Counted from the stretch's first letter, positions 5,929 to 14,160 are shown. The stretch is 26,302 nt of DNA from CAYGAW01 sp964347945 (GCA_964347945.1 CAYGAW010000122.1:1-26302); one strand, 5' to 3'. A program made the numbers and translations. The notes: a model not told the origin generated them from the sequence alone.

Positions 5929-7668
5929 ATGGCTATGAAGGACTGGCTGCAGAGGTTGGGGGGCGATCTTCGCAGTCAGATGTTGCTCTGGATAGTGCTT
6001 CCGGTGGCGGCCATCTTGCTCCTTTTGTCGTTCACCAGCATATACAGCCACCAGCGAGCAATGAGGGCTTTGGTGGAGAACAGGGATCTCGCACTCGCGA
6101 AGCTAGCCGCCAAGGGAATCGAAGAGGGTCTACATAACTGTCTCCATGACTTGGAAAACCTTCGCGATCAGGGACGCTTCCGTGATCTAGAGCCCACCGA
6201 CTATCCTGTGCTGCTCCAGGAATACTCGCCGCAGCTAGATGCGTTTGATGAAGGCGTTGCCCTAATGACGCGGGATGGCGAGTTGCTTGGCGCTTGGCCA
6301 GATACCGAGGTGTGGACGGCCAGGATGCAGCAGGTGATGCCGTACTTGGAGCAAGAAAGTCTGGGGGAGTCGCCGGCGCTCTTGATTACCTGGGAAGAGC
6401 CAAGCTCGCGTCGCACCGTGGCGGCTTGGGTTGTTGCCGGGGTGGGACAGGGCGGCGCGCTGGTCGGCGCGTTCTCGCCGGAGGGCTGCGGTGCAGAGCA
6501 TACGCTGAGGGACTTGACAGTGGGCAGTGCGGGAGAGGCCTATCTGATCGACGGCAGGGGGGCCGTCCTCTATCCTCCCAACCGCGTCCAGCTGGAAAGC
6601 GAGGCAGCCATCCACTTGCGCATGGACGGCACCGACATGGCCGAGGCTGGCGCACACGTCCATCAGGATTTGGCTGGGGAGCCAATGGTGCTGGCGCACG
6701 CTCCCCTGGGCCAAGATGGATGGATGGTGATTGTTCAGGAGCCATGGAACGACCTACTGGCTCCCATGATGCGCTATTCCCAGATCACGCCCCTAGTTGT
6801 GCTCCTAATCGCCTTGGGGGCCCTTATGACTATCGCTTTGGGGGTGCGTCAGGTGCTCCAACCTTTGGAGGACCTGCGGCATAGCGCCCGCAAGATCGCC
6901 GAGGGTGATTTCGTTGCCGCTCGCGATCCGGTCGGTGGGATTGCGGAAATCGATGAACTGCGGATCACTATCAATGAGATGGCAGACCGAGTGCGAAACT
7001 ACCAGACCGCCATGCGCAGTTATGCAGCTGCGGTAACGTCGGCCCAGGATGATGAGCGCTTGCGCCTCGGTCACGAACTGCACGACGACACTGTGCAGTC
7101 GTTGGTCGTACTCTCGCAGGAGCTAGAGAGAGTACAGAGGGATCTACCTGCTACTGCGGAGCCTGCACGTGAGAAGCTGGCAGACTTGCGCGAGATGACC
7201 TACTCCATCATCGATCATCTGCGCCGCTACATCGGCGACCTGCGGCCCGTATATCTGGAGGACTTGGGATTGATTCCCGCCCTGGAGAAACTGGCGGATG
7301 ATTTGGCCGTCGGCGAGGCCATCGCGGTCAACCTGAAAGTTGACGGAACTGTCCATCGCCTGCCCGCAGATGTCGAGTTGGCCACCTTCCGCATTGTACA
7401 AGAGGCCCTGAACAATGTGGGGCAGCACGCCGAGGCCTCCCGAGCTGAAGTGAGGGTGCGGTTCGAATCAGACGCCGTCAGTGTCTCCATCGAGGACGAT
7501 GGTATTGGCTTTGAGCCGCCGGAGACACTCAGCGCGTTGACGGAACGCGGCCGCTTCGGGCTGATGGGGATGCAAGAGAGAGCCGCACTTCTGGGCGGGT
7601 GGCTGTCCGTCAACTCGAAGCCGGGCGGCGGCACTAGAATTCTGTTCTACCTGCCTACGTCAGGTTAG
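5929..7668 (+). CDS. Membrane sensor histidine kinase (NarX/DesK-type, HisKA_3)
   Basis: This 579-residue kinase has an N-terminal transmembrane helix (about residues 18-40), a large extracytoplasmic sensor (about 41-283) with a Cache-like stretch GEAYLIDGRGAVLYPPNR, a second transmembrane helix (about 285-306) and a HAMP linker (LQPLEDLRHSARKIAEGDF). The dimerisation helix carries the phosphorylated histidine H385 in GHELHDDTVQSLV, the HisKA_3 signature. The ATPase domain has an N-box (IVQEALNNVGQHAEAS), a G1 box (DDGIGFEP) and a late glycine box (GRFGLMGMQERAALLGG). GGAG overlaps the end of the response regulator gene 12 bases before ATG 5929, so the two are cotranscribed. The ligand is not evident from sequence. 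Confidence 0.93.
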   Translation: MAMKDWLQRLGGDLRSQMLLWIVLPVAAILLLLSFTSIYSHQRAMRALVENRDLALAKLAAKGIEEGLHNCLHDLENLRDQGRFRDLEPTDYPVLLQEYSPQLDAFDEGVALMTRDGELLGAWPDTEVWTARMQQVMPYLEQESLGESPALLITWEEPSSRRTVAAWVVAGVGQGGALVGAFSPEGCGAEHTLRDLTVGSAGEAYLIDGRGAVLYPPNRVQLESEAAIHLRMDGTDMAEAGAHVHQDLAGEPMVLAHAPLGQDGWMVIVQEPWNDLLAPMMRYSQITPLVVLLIALGALMTIALGVRQVLQPLEDLRHSARKIAEGDFVAARDPVGGIAEIDELRITINEMADRVRNYQTAMRSYAAAVTSAQDDERLRLGHELHDDTVQSLVVLSQELERVQRDLPATAEPAREKLADLREMTYSIIDHLRRYIGDLRPVYLEDLGLIPALEKLADDLAVGEAIAVNLKVDGTVHRLPADVELATFRIVQEALNNVGQHAEASRAEVRVRFESDAVSVSIEDDGIGFEPPETLSALTERGRFGLMGMQERAALLGGWLSVNSKPGGGTRILFYLPTSG

Positions 7669-7831
7669 TGCTGGTAGCCTACCGGAGCGGCTTTGCCGAC
7701 AGTCAAACGGCACGCAACAGGCCCGCAGCAAGATAGGGCTCCAGCTTTGGTGCAAGGGCGCAAAGCAACCCTAGAGCACGCCCAGCACCCCAGCCATCAA
7801 ACCGGTTGGACGCCCCTTGAAGCGGTGCGAG

Positions 7832-8344
7832 TCATTCTGGTACCTTTGGGGTATATAGGAAGGCGTCGGGGGCAGGGAAGTGCCTGAGGACCCTATCTGC
7901 TGCTTCCGGCTCTACCCCATAGACGCTGGCAGGGCTTTCGAAAAAGTGGTGAGCAGATACCAGGTGGGGCATCAGCGAGGGGAAGAAGAGCTCCTCAGCC
8001 GCGACGTCGTCAATGATGAGCAGTTCGCCGTTGCCGCTTTCGCCGCCGCAAAGAGGGCAAGACACGGACATGCGGTAGTAGGCGCTGGAGACAGTGAACC
8101 TGTCGTACGTGAAGGTCTTGCAGTAGTGCTCTTTCTGGCGAGATAGCTCCACGGCCCACGCCATCTTCCGGGCTAACTCTTGAGGCTCTATCCCCAGCCT
8201 GGCCATGGTCGCCTCGTCGTGGACGATGATCTCCTCTGGGTGCTCGTCCTCCAGCCAGAAGTCGGAGCTCAAGTCCGCTCTGTCCCAATGGGCGCGGGGC
8301 GGGATGTAGTCCGGGTGTCGTGGTCTGTCCCTCTCACCGGTCAA
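7832..8344 (-). CDS. Conserved hypothetical protein with a Cys2...His2-like pattern
   Basis: I do not recognise a named family. The 170-residue acidic protein starts at TTG 8344 with AAAGG about nine bases upstream. A CPLCGG knuckle near residue 97 is followed about 30 residues later by HLVSAHHFFE, so C-x2-C and H-x4-H are both present, which could form a metal site. The N-terminus is charged (MTGERDRPRHPDYIPPRAHW) and there is no signal peptide or membrane segment, so it should be cytoplasmic. It is the last gene of a minus-strand run with the two membrane proteins upstream, and converges on the histidine kinase gene with about 160 featureless bases between them. Confidence 0.7.
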   Translation of the reverse strand: MTGERDRPRHPDYIPPRAHWDRADLSSDFWLEDEHPEEIIVHDEATMARLGIEPQELARKMAWAVELSRQKEHYCKTFTYDRFTVSSAYYRMSVSCPLCGGESGNGELLIIDDVAAEELFFPSLMPHLVSAHHFFESPASVYGVEPEAADRVLRHFPAPDAFLYTPKVPE

Positions 8345-8374
8345 CGATGACGCCTTTCATGGCTGCCGTGCCCG

Positions 8375-9058
8375 CTATCGCCGCTTGAACACGATGCGGG
8401 TGATCTGGCCGTTAATGCTGCAACCTGCGTAGTGTATCACCAAGGGGTCGGATAGGGGTTTGAGGTTTCCCTCGCTCTCTACTACTTGGAGAACAAAATC
8501 AGTTGGCATGTGGCGATCCCCTGGCATGTAGTCAAAAGTCCATTGGCCACGGGGAGCGGTTGGATCTGACCCACTCACGTAGAACTCAGAAACCTGCCAA
8601 CGCTCCCATCGTATCGTGACTCCATCGAGAGGGACATCGTTCGCGTCAATCACAAGGCCCTTGAGGTACATGGAGAAGCAATTATCTTGTTCGATCCTGC
8701 TTCCTTCCACGTAGTAGAAGGGCAAGCCGGGCCGAGGAGTTGGTGAGGCCGGGGGAGCGGGGCTTTGCACGAGTGTGCTGCTCGGCGTGGGCTCCGCGGT
8801 CGGTGCAGGGGTGAGGATGATGATGGCGTAGGTGGCCGTGGGCCTTGGCTCCACGAGGGTCTTCGTGGGACTGGGTCTGATCGGCTGGGACGCCGACGCC
8901 TCAACGGTGGGCTCAAAGGTGCCGAGCGGCGCTTGTCCGGTCTCTCGTCGGGCGGGCATGATCACTGCCAATGTGAATACGATGCCGGCGCAGAATGCCA
9001 GAAGGGAACCTCCCACTATGGCTACAATGATTACAGCAAGCCTGGAACTAGGTTTCAT
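8375..9058 (-). CDS. Membrane-anchored protein with Pro/Thr-rich linker and C-terminal beta domain
   Basis: The 227-residue protein starts at ATG 9058 and has one N-terminal transmembrane segment (LAVIIVAIVGGSLLAFCAGIV). A low-complexity stretch rich in Pro, Thr, Ser and Ala (about residues 45-115) leads to a C-terminal domain (about 118-227) that looks beta-rich, with GLVIDANDVPLDGVTIRWE resembling the start of a carboxypeptidase-regulatory or CNA-B-like fold. The protein is probably displayed outside the cell membrane on a flexible stalk. Two cysteines (in QDNCFSMYLKG and AGCSINGQ) could form a disulfide. It begins three bases after the upstream gene ends, so they are cotranscribed. The function is unknown. 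Confidence 0.75.
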   Translation of the reverse strand: MKPSSRLAVIIVAIVGGSLLAFCAGIVFTLAVIMPARRETGQAPLGTFEPTVEASASQPIRPSPTKTLVEPRPTATYAIIILTPAPTAEPTPSSTLVQSPAPPASPTPRPGLPFYYVEGSRIEQDNCFSMYLKGLVIDANDVPLDGVTIRWERWQVSEFYVSGSDPTAPRGQWTFDYMPGDRHMPTDFVLQVVESEGNLKPLSDPLVIHYAGCSINGQITRIVFKRR

Positions 9059-9061
9059 TTG

Positions 9062-9811
9062 TCACCTCAGCCATGTGCCGGAAAATGTCGACGCCGCCGC
9101 AACGAGGACGACGACTGATACCGCTAGAAGCACAAGAAGCAACACCATCGCCAAGTCAAGGGGTGGTCCTGGAGCGGCCGCCGGTTCGGACACCGGTGAC
9201 GTCCGCACTTGAATGTGCCTGTCCTCCTCTCGTGTCGGAGCCGTTGGCGCCACCGGTGTCGTCTCTCTGAGACTCATCATGTTCACTTCGGCGGTCCGAA
9301 GGTGATCGATCGCATCTCTGGCCTCTTTGATCTTCCTGGCGGCCTCCTCACCTGCTGATACCGTTCTCTTGTGAGTCAGCAAGTGACGCAACCCCTGTTT
9401 CGCCAACTCGTGGTCGGGATTGATGGTCAGCACGTTCTCCAGACAAATGATACGTTCGTCCGTGCCCTCTACCACGCCGCTGAGCCACAGCCAGGCTTTG
9501 TCGTTACGCTCATCCAGGTCAATTACCTGGAAGAGCATCTCTCTCGCATCTTCCAGCCTTTTCTCCTTGACCGCATCTACGCCCGCGGCCAGCAGTTTGG
9601 CAACCACGACTCGGGGATCATACGCCTCGTACCGACACCGGCAGGGCGGCGTCAGGCACTCGTCCACAGGGATGGCCGGCGCTTCAACAGGGTCAAATAC
9701 GCGACCTTGCAGCTTCCGGCAGGCACGGCAGGCATCAGGATAGGCCACAAACATGACCTTCAGGCCTCGGTCAGCCAGCTCGACCAGTATCTCCTGGAGA
9801 CTGTCGGCCAT
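9062..9811 (-). CDS. TPR-like tail-anchored protein with an N-terminal cysteine cluster
   Basis: ATG 9811 (MADSLQEILVELADRG) is chosen over an upstream in-frame extension because GAGGTG lies about ten bases before it and a good promoter lies just upstream. Residues about 25-65 hold a cysteine cluster, CRACRKLQGRVF then ECLTPPCRCRYE, resembling the C-terminal metal-binding fold of SPP1 gp7/Mu F-like phage head proteins. A helical repeat region (about 75-150, AREMLFQVIDLDERNDKAWLWL) looks like a tetratricopeptide repeat pair. A Pro-rich linker leads to one transmembrane helix (LAMVLLLVLLAVSVVVLVAA) at the C-terminus, so the bulk should face the cytoplasm. The role is unknown; it may be a scaffold for the neighbouring gene products. 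Confidence 0.75.
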   Translation of the reverse strand: MADSLQEILVELADRGLKVMFVAYPDACRACRKLQGRVFDPVEAPAIPVDECLTPPCRCRYEAYDPRVVVAKLLAAGVDAVKEKRLEDAREMLFQVIDLDERNDKAWLWLSGVVEGTDERIICLENVLTINPDHELAKQGLRHLLTHKRTVSAGEEAARKIKEARDAIDHLRTAEVNMMSLRETTPVAPTAPTREEDRHIQVRTSPVSEPAAAPGPPLDLAMVLLLVLLAVSVVVLVAAASTFSGTWLR

Positions 9812-9841
9812 CGCCGCTTCACACCTCGTTGCTCTGAGTTG

Positions 9842-9870
9842 ATTATAGCAACGCACACATCGGCTGGCAA
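9842..9870 (-). promoter_or_regulatory. Sigma70-type promoter for the TPR-like gene
   Basis: On the minus strand a -35 box TTGCCA (plus 9865-9870) and a perfect -10 box TATAAT (plus 9842-9847) are separated by 17 bases. Transcription should start near 9835, giving a leader of about 24 bases before ATG 9811. The -10 lies in the loop of a 7-bp inverted repeat (CGTTGCT/AGCAACG), which may be incidental. Confidence 0.7.
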
Positions 9871-9876
9871 GACCCG

Positions 9877-11238
9877 CTAGCCTCCCCGAATGAAGGCCAT
9901 CCTTTGCACGATGTCCAGCAGGGGCTCGACTATCAATCCAGGAACCAGTCCCAGCAGTAAACATAGCGCGGCCAGCGACAGGGTCATGACTGTGAGTAGA
10001 AGGGGTTCCCGCTCCGCCGCTACCTTCGCCGAGGGCCGCAGCATGAGGGTCAGAGATCTGACATATCCCAGTACCACACCGACGCCGGCCAGCAAGAGAG
10101 CCCCCTGGTAGATAAGGTCATCCCCAGGGAGGGAGCGATAGATGAGCCAGCGGGTGGCGAACCCGTTGAAAGGGGGAAAACCGCCCAGGGCCAGGCCGCC
10201 GACGGTGTAACCGATAATGCTCCCCGGAGTGTGTCTCAATGCCTCGCGTAGCGTGGAAACAGTCCCTTCCTTCAGGTAGACACTCAGTGTCCCCATACTC
10301 ATGGTTATCAGCAGGATCATCAGGGAGCGGTTGACGAGGTGCGCCAGCGCCCCGGTCACACCGGTCAGCGAGCCCGTGCCCAATCCCACCAGCACGAAGC
10401 CCGTGTCCGCGATTGCGGCATAGCCCAGCAACCAGCCTGGCTGCCGTTGAGCGAAGGCCAGTACTCCGCCTACCAGCGCTGTCAATAAGCCGGAGAGATA
10501 GATGATGGACAGTATAGGGGAGTCGGTTATCAGCCACGGGTGGATGTTGAGTACGCCCAGCAGCAGGGCCAGAACCGTTGTGCTGAGGATACAGATGAGT
10601 GTCGCACTCGCCATTGAGGGCGCCCCGCCAGCCACCGAGGGTAACCAGGAGTGGAGAGGCGCCGCCCCTAGCAGAATGCCGAACCCGAGAGAGAGGGCGA
10701 TGACGGTGAAGCGGATCAGAAGAAGGTTATCAGGGTTCAGAGCATAGCTCTCCGTCAGCCAGGATACCATCAGCAGGCAAGGGGTAGCTATCACCAGAGG
10801 GACAACGTAGCCTATGGCGGTCCCCAAGGGGGCGGGCCGCCTTCCATGGACCATGAAGACGAAGATGAGACCAGCCATCTCGAACAGGAGGACCGCAATG
10901 AGGAAGGTGCGGATCATGATTGCTGCGCTCAGGAGACCCAAAATCGCTAGTAAAGAAGGAGAGAATGCCCAGCCTTGAGGCACCCGCCAGGTGTACAGGA
11001 TCATCAGGCTAGCGAGGCTAAGAAGGAACATGACAAGGGCGCGGCTGAAATCGCCCAATACCAATTCGCGACCCATGATGTAAGACGGCTCATCCAGTGG
11101 AGTCTGGCTGCAGATCGCTATCAGACTCAAGATCGTGCCCAGCGAGGTGAAGACGGCCACGGTCCAGTAGCGTCTCAGCAAGTACACCGGAATCGCCATT
11201 ACCAGCGGTGTAAAGATCAAGAGGAGCAGAAGGTTCAT
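9877..11238 (-). CDS. Complex I/Mrp antiporter-like membrane subunit (NuoN/MrpD-type)
   Basis: ATG 11238 overlaps the stop of the upstream gene (ATGA), so the long in-frame extension before it is not used. The 453-residue protein is almost wholly hydrophobic, with about 13-14 transmembrane helices. It carries family landmarks: LLFEMAGLIFVF (glutamate of TM5), GAAPLHSWLPSVAGGAPSM (the P-[FL]-H-x-W-L-P loop), LAHLVNRSLM and GFPPFNGFATRWLIY. However, the TM7 lysine that normally precedes PxHxWLP is absent, the TM8 lysine in the HxxNH region is replaced, and the TM12 lysine in NGFxSK is arginine. It forms an operon with two other subunits, and its product should sit beside them in the membrane. 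Whether it moves protons is uncertain. Confidence 0.85.
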   Translation of the reverse strand: MNLLLLLIFTPLVMAIPVYLLRRYWTVAVFTSLGTILSLIAICSQTPLDEPSYIMGRELVLGDFSRALVMFLLSLASLMILYTWRVPQGWAFSPSLLAILGLLSAAIMIRTFLIAVLLFEMAGLIFVFMVHGRRPAPLGTAIGYVVPLVIATPCLLMVSWLTESYALNPDNLLLIRFTVIALSLGFGILLGAAPLHSWLPSVAGGAPSMASATLICILSTTVLALLLGVLNIHPWLITDSPILSIIYLSGLLTALVGGVLAFAQRQPGWLLGYAAIADTGFVLVGLGTGSLTGVTGALAHLVNRSLMILLITMSMGTLSVYLKEGTVSTLREALRHTPGSIIGYTVGGLALGGFPPFNGFATRWLIYRSLPGDDLIYQGALLLAGVGVVLGYVRSLTLMLRPSAKVAAEREPLLLTVMTLSLAALCLLLGLVPGLIVEPLLDIVQRMAFIRGG

Positions 11239-11906
11239 CTCTTGCCGTCCTCGGCGGAATGGGAGATCTGCGCTGCTGTAAGGTAGGATATGGCCAGAGC
11301 AACAAGCAGATTGACGGCTCCCAGCAAAGCGGCGACGCTCAGACTGTTCTCTAAGGCGGCGAAGAGAACTTCGAACCCTGCCTGGAAGGTGAGGAGACCT
11401 ATGCCAGCCTTGAAGGGGTCTCTGGCCAGGATGACGACGAGTAGGCCTATCGCAACCAGCCAGCAACAGGCTTGGGAGATGCCCAAAGGCTCGGCAACGA
11501 AGGGGTACTTGGTGCCCAGAGCATAAGTCACTACCGCAGCCAGCAGAGCTACGAGCAGTCGAAACGACACGTTCATTGGAAACACATCGAACAAGGGGAC
11601 CACCGATGGCAGCGCATAGTAGCCTTCCGCGGCTGCTGACTCCCGCCCCCAGTGCACATGCCGCGCCGTGAGATAGAGAATCAGGCAGATCATGCCTCCC
11701 ACGATCACTTTGATCAGTGCCACGCCCAAGGGCATCACGCGGACGAGGAGCAAGCTGGCCAGGACATACTGAGCCAGCAGCGCCCAGAGACTCAGCCTCC
11801 AATCTTCAAAGACGGTGATCACCGTACCCGTGATGAGCAGCCCGACCATCAGCTCAACGTGCGAGAGGGAAGATAGGCTGAGGAAGATATGCTGTAGTGC
11901 GTCCAT
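11235..11906 (-). CDS. HyfE/NuoK-like small membrane subunit
   Basis: The 223-residue protein has about six or seven transmembrane helices. Its size and C-terminal region (DPFKAGIGLLTFQAGFEVLFAALENS, then AALLGAVNLLVALAISYL) resemble the HyfE subunit of hydrogenase-4-type complexes, whose C-terminal part is related to NuoK/MrpC. The glutamate usual in the NuoK IGLE motif seems to be glutamine or threonine here. The gene lies between two antiporter-like subunit genes, starting nine bases after the first ends and overlapping the second by four bases, so the three products are likely made together. No hydrogenase or NADH dehydrogenase catalytic subunit is in the window. Confidence 0.65.
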   Translation of the reverse strand: MDALQHIFLSLSSLSHVELMVGLLITGTVITVFEDWRLSLWALLAQYVLASLLLVRVMPLGVALIKVIVGGMICLILYLTARHVHWGRESAAAEGYYALPSVVPLFDVFPMNVSFRLLVALLAAVVTYALGTKYPFVAEPLGISQACCWLVAIGLLVVILARDPFKAGIGLLTFQAGFEVLFAALENSLSVAALLGAVNLLVALAISYLTAAQISHSAEDGKR

Positions 11907-11915
11907 CGCGACCTC

Positions 11916-13598
11916 TTAGCTACTCAGAAGTAGGAGGCTGACCAGAGTGGCGAAAAGCAGAATCCACGCGAGAGATCGTCCTCCCTCGAAGAAACCGCCG
12001 AACTGCTCCAGGATCGAAGCTATGTGATGCGCGGTCCAGCCGACGGCGCCATGGAACCACTCCACCTGGGCGACCATCTTGAGTGTCTCCAGAGAGGTGC
12101 CGGCCCGAGCAACGATTGTGGCCCCTTTGAGGTACATGAAGTACCCCAGGGCGAGCGACAGCAGCATGCCCACAGCCAAAACCAGAGGGAAAGCTGACTC
12201 TGGGGAGAAGCTTAGGATGGGCACGGCAAGAATGGCGGAAGGAGCGCCATGCAGTCCGGCAAGGTGCCCCATCAACGTGGGATAGACGCCCATGATCACC
12301 ACGGGGATGGCGAGGCCGGTCATGGCCGCCAGTAGCAGGGGTCGCACCTCGCCCTCGCCCGTGGCCTCCGACCCAGGTGTGATGAACATCTTCAGCAGCG
12401 GCGCCAGCAGCCAGCCGTTGGCCAGCAGACTTAGGAGGACGAGGGGGCCCAGGCCCGACTCCAGGAGGGACTGGTAGAGAGACAGCCGACCTACGAACCC
12501 CAGGGTCAGAGGCGTGCCCACCAATGTGGCAACACCAACAAGTGTGCAGCTTCGCGTCCAGAGGTCGTAGGGACGTGCCATCGCTTCTCTTGAAGCCTGC
12601 CGGCCCAGGAATAGCAGGGTCAGACCCATCGTCAGGCTCATCGCCTGGGAGGAGATGATGATCTTCGAATGAGAGGCTGGAACGGTACTTGCGAGGGCCA
12701 GATAGCTTACCTGATTCAGGACAATGTACGACGCAGTCCTCCGTAGACTCGTCTCAAGCCAGAGAGGAAAAGGGCTGAGAACCAGGGCCAGACTTCCTAC
12801 GAGCAGAACGACTTCCCTGCTTGGCGGCGACGCCACAGAGCCCGGGGTGAGCACTCGAGCCAATAGATAACCGCCGGCGGCTAGAGGGGTCACATACCAT
12901 GTGATGAGCGTCGGCAGGTTCATCTCCAGATCGGAGGGCAGCGCAACCAGCGCGGGATACAAGCCGAGCCGCAGTAGGGCGGCCAGCAGAAGCAGGGCGA
13001 AGACCTTCGTAGGTAGGAGCGGCGCCCGCAGAGAGAAGGACTCCCCCAGTGCTTCCAATAGCAGCAGCGAAGCCAACAGGGCTATCCCGCCAATGTAGTT
13101 GATGATGAGCAACCTCAGCCCCGTTCGCGAGGGCGCCTTCCCACGGTGAAGAAAGCCGGTGAGGAACACCAACCCTAAGTCGAGGAAGCCCCAGCTCAAA
13201 CAAAGCGTGAGGAGATCGGCCGAGAAGACCAGGCTCGCTCCGCCTGCAGCCACGAGGAAGATGCCCCTGTAAAGATGGCTGAGGTCATCCTTCGACCTGG
13301 CGAGATCATCCATGGAGAGGATTCCTGCGAGCAAACCCAAGCCTGTCAGCAAGGCAAATAGGAGGGATAGGCTATCCGCATGGTAGCCCAACTCTGCGCC
13401 GAAAAGGGGCACCGGCTGCCACAGTGGAACGGTGATGGTGACCGGCTGGTACCATTGGAGAGACGCGGTGATCAGGAGATACGTCCCTGCCATGACGAGG
13501 GCCACGATGTGTGTGACCCGAGCGCGAGTCTTTATACTAATCACGGGCAGGGCGACGACACCTAGCAGAAGGATGGTCACGGGCAGGAGGAGTATCAT
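11916..13598 (-). CDS. Divergent NuoL/HyfB-like antiporter-type membrane subunit
   Basis: This is the first gene of the operon, starting at ATG 13598 with AGGTGA about 12 bases upstream. The 560-residue protein has about 14-16 transmembrane helices and a long C-terminal section with a final helix (SLAWILLFATLVSLLLLSS), like NuoL. The fold is recognisable from ADSLSLLFALLTGLGLLAGI and LLTLCLSWGFLDLGLVFLTGF, but the WE of TM5 is WG, the TM7 region reads LLRLGLYPALVALPSDLEM instead of GK-SAQ-P-H-x-W-L-P, and the histidine and tryptophan of that loop are missing. It is therefore strongly diverged from proton-pumping relatives and may be a structural or ion-leak partner. The assignment rests on topology, order and weak motifs. 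Confidence 0.75.
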   Translation of the reverse strand: MILLLPVTILLLGVVALPVISIKTRARVTHIVALVMAGTYLLITASLQWYQPVTITVPLWQPVPLFGAELGYHADSLSLLFALLTGLGLLAGILSMDDLARSKDDLSHLYRGIFLVAAGGASLVFSADLLTLCLSWGFLDLGLVFLTGFLHRGKAPSRTGLRLLIINYIGGIALLASLLLLEALGESFSLRAPLLPTKVFALLLLAALLRLGLYPALVALPSDLEMNLPTLITWYVTPLAAGGYLLARVLTPGSVASPPSREVVLLVGSLALVLSPFPLWLETSLRRTASYIVLNQVSYLALASTVPASHSKIIISSQAMSLTMGLTLLFLGRQASREAMARPYDLWTRSCTLVGVATLVGTPLTLGFVGRLSLYQSLLESGLGPLVLLSLLANGWLLAPLLKMFITPGSEATGEGEVRPLLLAAMTGLAIPVVIMGVYPTLMGHLAGLHGAPSAILAVPILSFSPESAFPLVLAVGMLLSLALGYFMYLKGATIVARAGTSLETLKMVAQVEWFHGAVGWTAHHIASILEQFGGFFEGGRSLAWILLFATLVSLLLLSS

Positions 13599-13635
13599 GA
13601 GGACATCGTGTCACCTGTGGCAGCTAATCGGGGCA

Positions 13636-13664
13636 ATTCTAGGGCAGGTTCTGGCGTTTGTCAA
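13636..13664 (-). promoter_or_regulatory. Strong sigma70-type promoter for the complex-I-like operon
   Basis: On the minus strand a perfect -35 box TTGACA (plus 13659-13664) and a -10 box TAGAAT (plus 13636-13641) are separated by exactly 17 bases. Transcription should start near 13629, giving a leader of about 30 bases before ATG 13598. Confidence 0.8.
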
Positions 13665-13684
13665 TGGCAGAGAGTGCTTGCGTG

Positions 13685-14107
13685 TCACAGGAACTTTCGC
13701 ATCTGACACATATCCGCACGGTGCAGATCACGACGCAGCACGCCTTCTACCAGGTAACCCTGTCTCTCGTAGAATCGTTGTACTGCGGAGTTCCAGTATG
13801 TCTTCAAGCTGATCTTGTGACATCCCTCGCGGCGGCAGGTGTCCTCCACTTCCGCGAGGAGAGCCTTGCCAATCCCTCGTCCTCGATAATCCGCAGCTGT
13901 GATCATCTGGGACAGTTTCCCCAGTCCAGCTTCGATCTTGAAGACTGCGGCTCCGACGATCCTATCACCTTCGTAGGCTGCCAGAGCGAATCGCTGAACG
14001 TCCCACATCGTCGGGTCGTAGAATCCGAAGCGGCGGTCGTCTTCTGGCTTCCATTCGCGGTTGAGGAAGTCTTCTATGGAGCTGTGTTCCACCTCGACGA
14101 TTTCCAC
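13685..14107 (-). CDS. GNAT-family N-acetyltransferase
   Basis: The 140-residue protein begins at GTG 14107 with GAGGCG about eight bases upstream. It has a complete GNAT core: beta strands around AAYEGDRIVGAAVFKIE, the acetyl-CoA pyrophosphate loop RGRGIGKALLAEVE (Q/R-x-x-G-x-G/A), and the C-terminal NSAVQRFYERQGYLVEGVLR motif. It should transfer an acetyl group from acetyl-CoA to an amine of unknown identity. The histidine-rich end RRDLHRADMCQMRKFL is usual for small-molecule or peptide acetyltransferases. It lies 45 bases downstream of tlyA on the same strand and ends 20 bases before the next gene's promoter, so it may be read from the tlyA promoter. Confidence 0.9.
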   Translation of the reverse strand: MEIVEVEHSSIEDFLNREWKPEDDRRFGFYDPTMWDVQRFALAAYEGDRIVGAAVFKIEAGLGKLSQMITAADYRGRGIGKALLAEVEDTCRREGCHKISLKTYWNSAVQRFYERQGYLVEGVLRRDLHRADMCQMRKFL

Positions 14108-14141
14108 GGTACACGCCTCGGCGTATCTGAGTACTCTACTG

Positions 14142-14160
14142 CCCTGTGCGTGTCACAGGG
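14142..14160. repeat. 7-bp hairpin at the tlyA stop codon
   Basis: CCCTGTG (14142-14148) and CACAGGG (14154-14160) form a perfect stem with a five-base loop that covers the tlyA TGA. It could be a weak terminator or processing site between tlyA and the acetyltransferase gene; there is no T-run on the minus strand. Confidence 0.4.

Noticed and set aside
7669..7831. Gap between the histidine kinase and the minus-strand gene searched for a tRNA or terminator
   Set aside because: Only very short inverted repeats and no tRNA-like T-loop were seen.
11239..11802. N-terminal extension of the NuoN-like frame
   Set aside because: The extension overlaps the HyfE-like gene and is not membrane-like; ATG 11238 in an ATGA overlap is the natural start.
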